Shown: piece after piece, positions 58,908-64,000 of the stretch
Numbering within the stretch: position 1 is the first letter of the stretch
How the letters are laid out: each line of letters begins with the position of its first letter
From: Irpex lacteus
Taxonomy: Eukaryota; Basidiomycota; Agaricomycetes; Polyporales; Irpicaceae
Assembly (NCBI GenBank): GCA_001986395.2
Contig: MQVO02000003.1
Span: 558,001 to 622,000, forward strand
Direction: 5' to 3'
Length of the DNA stretch: 64,000 nt
Notes under the pieces: model-generated
Told to the model about the DNA's origin: nothing
Database searches by the model: none
What the model saw: only the letters and a program-made list of their open reading frames with translations
Program-made: the position numbers and the translations under genes

Positions 58908-61174
58908 ATGGGTAGGAAGAGGAAGAACAAGGCTGCTGTATCGGGGTGAGAAGTCGCGTCGTTCTTTACTCTGGATTACATGCTCATCATAGACTCAGTT
59001 CGTCAAATGACACGCTAGAATTCCAAACATTGAAGACTACAGAACATAACGAAATCCATCGATGGGCTCCAGACATTCCAAGAAACATGACCTTCATGCT
59101 CAGACTGGATACCGGTTCTCCTATCATAGGAGACAGGGCTCCGAAACCCACGCGTTATGAATCTTCTGGTGCACCTGAGACCTGCGAGCATAGCTTCCAA
59201 GTGACATTGCCGCCTAAGGAGCCGTCTGAAAAGGACCCAGAAGAAGACGCGTGTCTCTCTCAGTCAAGTACTAGCGAAGACGTCTCTGACTCTCCCGATC
59301 CGTCCACTCCAGACGAAATGTACTTCGAGCACTGTTTACCGTTTCCTGGCATGCTCGCCGACCCTAGCCAATTCGGCCCTTGGCCGGTCGGAAATCCATC
59401 TGATGCAATGCTACTCGATTCAGCACAATACCCGTACCCCTTCTTGCCAGAATACCCTCCAAACCATCTCGTAACGCCTGGGACATTTACTTTCGAAGAC
59501 TGCTCTGCGAACTTCTCTGGTCAACAACACTTTCTGGGGAACTCTGACTCGTCATGCTCTTTCTCGTTTCCTTCAGACTTACAGCCAACGCTTGGCGAAA
59601 ACTGGGCGACGCTTGATAAACAGAACTCTGTTGGCTACACTCCGGACGTCATGGGTCCGGCCGCGTTCAACGATGAAACTGTTAATCAGCCTGGCTTCCA
59701 CTCAGACCAACTTACAGCTCAGCAGTCTCGTCCAACTCCTGTTCGGCGTGGAAACGAACGCGCCGTGTCTGGCCAGCAAGAGAAACGGGGCCGTAAGAAA
59801 CCGGCTACTACTGAGGACCGTAGTCACCAATCCAGTCGTCGCCCAAGCAATAAAACTTCCGAACCACCTGCAGTCTCTAAGATCAGCTCTGATCGCCAGC
59901 CTAAGTCCAAGAAGATGAGAAAAATCGCCCCAGCTGAACCTAATGTGCACCCAGGTCGCCCTCCGGCTTTGCCTTTGCTCCCTTCGTTACCTTCTATATT
60001 TCCTCCCGAATGGTACGGCAGCAACATTCTAGAGAAACGATTTTTAGGTGAACACGGCCGCAACTACGTACCTATCCGGCCAACACCACCAGCCTTTGAA
60101 CCCATTCTACCTTCAATGCCTCCTTCTGCTTACTCGAACTATATCCCACCAGCACCGTATCCGCCAGCAACACCTGATCGACAAAATACCCAAGCGGCAT
60201 TCCCTACCCCACCGCCTAACACTACATTGAGGCCTGCTGTTTGGCCTTTTCCACCCCCGCCACCGATGCATCCTGACGCTCGACACGGTCCCATGCCCCA
60301 GTATCCTCCAATGCCTTTCGTATACGGCCCAGGATACTTTCCTCCGCCTCCCTTTGGCTTCATGGGTCCGCCGTTTCCGTTTCAGTACCCTCGCGGCGAG
60401 TCTTGGACGGAGCACTTCGATCTCCTACAGGACGAACTTCAAGAACGGAGACGTCTACAGAAAATGCAGGACAGATTCGTGGATCCTCGCAAACCGCAGA
60501 AGAGGAGGTCGTTGTATTATCCGTGTCCTCTGTGCGACCGCAGTTTCTTGCGTAGGAACTCACTGGCTCTTCACATAAAGTGGCATTATGACCCACGCGA
60601 AGGTTAGTGCTCTTAAGATGCGTATTCATAGCATGCACCTGACACGTTTGTCATAGAACCGATAGTCCCCGTAGGCGTCGTGGGTCCTGGGGGATTCGTC
60701 ACTCCTGGGGCTGACGTCACACCAGAAAGGCCTCAGGAGCACGACGCGCCCGCGTCGATATCCCCGAGCCTACTACAGACTGCCCCAATGCCCGGCAACG
60801 CGACAAAAGACGCTCCTCAACGTGCGACCGTGAGGAACATCAGCAGCTTACTCGCTGCAACGCAGCCTGAGATCGACGCTCCGATCACACCACTGGCAAC
60901 GCCCCCCGGTACTCCTCTCATCAGGATATCTAAAAGACCAGTAGTCGGGACTGGGACGTACAACGCATCGGAAGGCACTTCCTCCTCTTCCTCTCGTTTG
61001 CGCAGTGATACCGTCAGCTCCGAAAAGTCTATGACTTGGTCGTTGTTTGGGTCCCCTATACAAGGTGCGCTCTCGCGGAGTTCCCGTGGTTGCTACGATG
61101 GGTGTATGTCCGCACTACTAATCACTCTTCTACAGATCGAAGTCCTTAATATCATTTTCTCTTACATTGGATGA
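58908..61174 (+). CDS. Proline-rich protein with one C2H2 zinc finger, putative transcription factor
   Basis: I place the start at 58908: a 38-nt first exon codes a basic MGRKRKNKAAVSG and joins across intron 58946-58992 to LSSSNDTLEFQ. An ATG at 58946 inside that intron is not used. The middle is Ser/Pro/Asp-rich with a basic patch (RRGNERAVSGQQEKRGRKK, near 59740-59800) that could be a nuclear signal. A long proline/aromatic region follows (PPFGFMGPPFPFQYP). One perfect C2H2 finger, C-x2-C-x12-H-x3-H, reads CPLCDRSF...ALHIKWH near 60530-60590. After an intron at about 60606-60657 the tail begins EPIVPVGVVG. The extreme C-terminus is uncertain: the frame stops at 61174, but an intron ending TCTACAG at 61135 would give a shorter end (stop near 61149). 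Target genes are unknown. Confidence 0.8.
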
Positions 61175-62701
61175 ATACACGAATACACTCGTATTGGTCA
61201 AGATACCCGTGTGGGTCCCCTCTAGAAACTATACTTCTGATTATACCGTGACTTCTCTAGTCTGTTATTCGCAACTTTGATCGGAACGGACCTTCGCATT
61301 CCTCGCCTATAGATAGCAGTGGTCTCTTATACCCTCATGCAACGCAAAGGACTTGGACCTGTGGAATACCCGCCTCATGAACCAGCTCTAGTGTACAACG
61401 CTTTAATAATTGTTTTTCTTCCTACGCATACTTTGTCTTTACTATGTCTATGTCTATGTAACCTGTAGCGAGAGCATCCTCCGCACTACCCACTACCAAT
61501 TGGAAATGTATAGAGCTTCGAGCCAAATTTGTTACGAATGACCTCGAGTGCACGTACACTATTTGAATAAATAAACTTGAGTTCCATACTCACCGTAAGT
61601 ACCGTGCAAGAGTGTCAGTACGGGTGCAATAATCACTGCAAGATCGACGCCACAAAGCTCCCGCCCATCACCGACAGCTGTAGGAAAACTCGAAACGGTA
61701 ACATGTACAAGTACACGAGGATCCAATCAGAAGCGTTATGTAACTGACCACTCATTGCGGGATAGTATCAACTTCGTGCGGGTCTCGACTGGCTGCGGCG
61801 TTCGTAATTAAGAACACAGATCTATACTTACACAGGTCGAAGTTCATACGCTTTATGTAGTACCATCGCACGCCGAACAGCTCCCGTGTCCAAATAAATT
61901 CCATTGTAACGACCAAGCACCAGTACATACTTAAGTTTGAAGCCGACTGTCTGTCATATCTGACATGCAAGGTCCAGAAAATACTACGGAGGAGCATAAT
62001 CGCGCAGCGAACGGGATGGATTGGATGGATAGGTGATAGACGATGGATAAGATGCATTAACTAAAGAGGAGAGACGAGGGTCCAGAGAGGGCGTAGTAGA
62101 AGTCAACTTCGATAGCCCAGTATCCCAGTGGTAGATAGCCGGCCTGGCAGCGCATATGCGGGTGCAGAGGCGGAGATGACGAATCTGGAAGGGGAGATGG
62201 AATGGGATGGAAAGGATGGCTGCGCTAGGATTCTAGCAAGTGCCGAAAAGGAGTGAGATAGGAAGGCGAAGTAGGAGATGATGATGATGGATAAGAATAA
62301 AGTGTCTCTAAGATAGTGATGTGGGGATTATACAGTTCATAGGGTAAGGAGCGTGAGGATAGTAAGATAAGATGTGGGAGACGAGAGATGCGATGGTCGT
62401 GTCATAAGTAGACATCGAACGTGGAACGTGTGAGGGGGGCATCGAGGGGAATACAATACAGCAAGGGATCATGTGAGTGTGCGGTTAGAGTTGTGCTTGA
62501 GGATTATAGATACAGTGCATGGCCATAGGGTGTTCTGGATTAATTGGCATGAGGCGCCTGCGGTCATGAGTTTTCTTGCGTTACTGTGCAAGGAAGGAAA
62601 TTGGTAAGACCGGAGGCACGTCTAGACGAATGGGGAAAGCATATACATACCTTAGTTCGGAATTGGTATGGGAGTATTATTCATCGTGCCTCCCATCGCT
62701 C
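61175..62701. other. Intergenic region with purine-rich stretch
   Basis: Nothing coding is supported. From about 62040 to 62520 the plus strand is strongly purine-rich with loose GATGG/GGAT repeats (GATGATGATGATGG near 62276), which would be a pyrimidine-rich 3' UTR or downstream region of the terpene synthase on the minus strand. Confidence 0.45.
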
Positions 62702-63994
62702 TTAAGCGCGTCGAGGGAGAAGCGTGACTGTCCTATTCTTCTTCACCTCTGGACCGATCTTTCCAAAGTAACGCTCGGACTCAAACGACCAGTGGAGGCT
62801 TCCTACAATCCAGTCCGCGAGGCCGTCGACATAAATGTCGACCTGCCTGTCGATTTCCGGTCCCCACGAGGGGAGACTAGCACGTTCAGCAACGAAGCGG
62901 TCGATGGACTGTTGGCATAGATCGCCGACGAAATCCACCGCGGCCTGTAGGCTCAGGCCCTCCTGTTGCATAACCACCACAATCATGTTGTGTGTATCGC
63001 CTGCAAGAAACAACGTTCACCGTTCGGTGACAATAGTGAAAGGCGATGAAGTCAATGAGAACGTCATTAAACCATGTATAGCATTTCCGCTCACCCTTCG
63101 ACTGTTCCACGTTGTAAGAAAAGATGTCCTAGAGACAAAAGCCAGATGTTCAGCAGCATGGACGTGGGAGAACACGTGCGATACTTACGTTGGACCATGT
63201 CACAAGGTCGTTGGCCGCTTCGCCAAGGTTGCGAATAGTTGGGTGGTCCATAACCTCGTCAGGAATGTGCAGGTTGTAGGCGTACTCGATGAGCGCCCAG
63301 CATGGCTTGCAGCCACTGATGCACGGGGATTAGACGTCGCTATCACAATGATTAAGTAAAAGCACTTGCCTGGTATCACGACGAAGGGAGATGTAAGACT
63401 CGAGATCAGGAACTACGCCTGCCTCACGATCGGCAGCTTGCTGCGTTACTGCTTGGAAGAAGAAATCCATGGTTTCCCGGAAACGCTGCTGGGTACCTGG
63501 ATCAGCGGTAACGACTGCCCGTCTCCAGAAACTATCAGGAAAGTTAGCATCACAAACGAGATGAACTGTAAATGCAGAACGTACTCTCTGGCCATCTTCC
63601 CGACGCGAGTGGCCGGCATGTACTCTTCGGCGGGCAGCCAGAACGCGTTCATAACATCTATACCGGCAAACGCTGTTCCCCGGTCGTTCATGTCGTCTGA
63701 GATGTTGTCCATGTGGAAGAGCCAGTTCATGAAGTCGCAGCAGACACGAAGCTGGGGGTAGGCGGCCCTCGGATAGCACATCGAGGTGAGCAGGCCGGCC
63801 TTCAAGCCATGGAAAGCGTCCCTCTTCCTCTGAGAGAGGTTGCCGCCGCGGAAGAGCCACTGTTTGCACTCGACGGTAGCTTGCTTGCGATGACGGTTGT
63901 TGCGCAGAGGGAAGTCGCAATGGGAGACGAGATCAGGGATATGGATTTTGGCGGGTTGGGCGGAAGGCCCAGCGGCGGTAGACTCGAGCTGCAT
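62702..63994 (-). CDS. Class I sesquiterpene synthase
   Basis: This enzyme ionises farnesyl diphosphate with Mg2+ and cyclises it to a sesquiterpene. Exons 63585-63994, 63370-63531, 63189-63315, 63095-63128 and 62702-63000 join in phase to 343 residues, the normal size. The aspartate-rich motif D-x-x-x-D is DNISD at residues 96-100 in FMNWLFHMDNISDD. The NSE triad is N233, S237, E241 in NDIFSYNVE, split by intron 63129-63188 after N233. The basic pair R321-Y322 (ESERYFG) closes the site. RRDTSGCKPCW and LGEAANDLVTWSN are hallmarks of basidiomycete synthases. Restoring DTSGCKPC requires a GC-AG intron (63316-63369, donor GCAAGT). The start at 63994 is six bases from the window end but gives the expected length. 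It resembles the protoilludene-type clade by eye; the product cannot be predicted. Confidence 0.95.
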
Positions 63995-64000
63995 CGCACT

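Noticed and set aside
58946..60607. ATG at 58946 as start of the C2H2 protein
   Set aside because: The first residues (MRSRVVLYSGLHAHH) lie in a canonical intron; the ATG at 58908 with a basic first exon joins in frame.
62040..62520. Purine-rich tract considered as a microsatellite
   Set aside because: The repeats are loose and short; only GATGATGATGATGG is truly tandem. Described as composition bias only.

Overview
The window is nuclear DNA from a filamentous basidiomycete, most likely a mushroom-forming Agaricomycete. The genes are dense and intron-rich. Most introns are 45-60 nt with GT-AG ends, many exons are very short, and genes lie on both strands without operons. The gene content is fungal: MAK5, ATG11, SEC24, a Sec2-type Rab exchange factor, GFA1, many MFS transporters and a fungal class I sesquiterpene synthase. 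I cannot name the species.

Layout. 1-7.5 kb: the 5' part of a MAK5 DEAD-box helicase (minus strand, cut by the window edge) is divergent from a complete 17-exon ATG11 (plus). 8.7-14.1 kb: two sugar transporters of the lactose-permease/hexose type form a tandem duplication that includes promoter and 3' flanks. 16.6-20.1 kb: SEC24 (minus), whose N-terminus reads as a WW domain. 21.0-28.5 kb: three tandem copies of an FHS/BSC6-like MFS transporter, each about 13 exons and each containing a 13-nt micro-exon. 28.6-30.7 kb: a secreted serine beta-lactamase-like hydrolase (minus). 31.2-32.8 kb: an arrestin-like protein. 33.05-33.33 kb: a 280-bp MITE with CACTG termini and a 3-bp target duplication. 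33.6-36.5 kb: a Sec2-domain protein with a reading-frame jump in a proline-rich stretch. 36.9-37.7 kb: a small hydrophilic protein. 38.7-41.3 kb: a DHA2-type drug transporter. 42.0-44.5 kb: GFA1. 44.9-46.8 kb: a monocarboxylate-transporter-like MFS (minus). 47.4-50.8 kb: a ZIFL/YCR023C-like MFS. 50.8-53.7 kb: little that I can support. 53.7-54.0 kb: a tiny three-exon protein resembling a CBM5/12 module. 56.9-58.5 kb: a fragmented, unrecognised minus-strand gene with 36-39-nt introns. 58.9-61.2 kb: a proline-rich C2H2 zinc-finger protein. 62.7-64.0 kb: a complete sesquiterpene synthase at the right edge.

How the genes relate. There is no single pathway. Housekeeping and membrane-traffic genes (SEC24, SEC2, ATG11, arrestin, GFA1) are interspersed with accessory transporter families. 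Eight MFS genes, five of them in two tandem arrays, make up roughly 40 percent of the loci. The sugar-transporter pair shares a promoter block with a CreA/Mig1-like GC box and a TATA box, which suggests common carbon-source control. The sesquiterpene synthase may be the start of a biosynthetic cluster continuing to the right.

The points most worth a second look are the WW-Sec24 architecture, the conserved micro-exon and three GC-AG introns, the CACTA-like MITE, the Sec2 frame jump, the hidden gene at 57-58.5 kb, and the terpene synthase edge. I did not find an unmistakably new multi-gene system.
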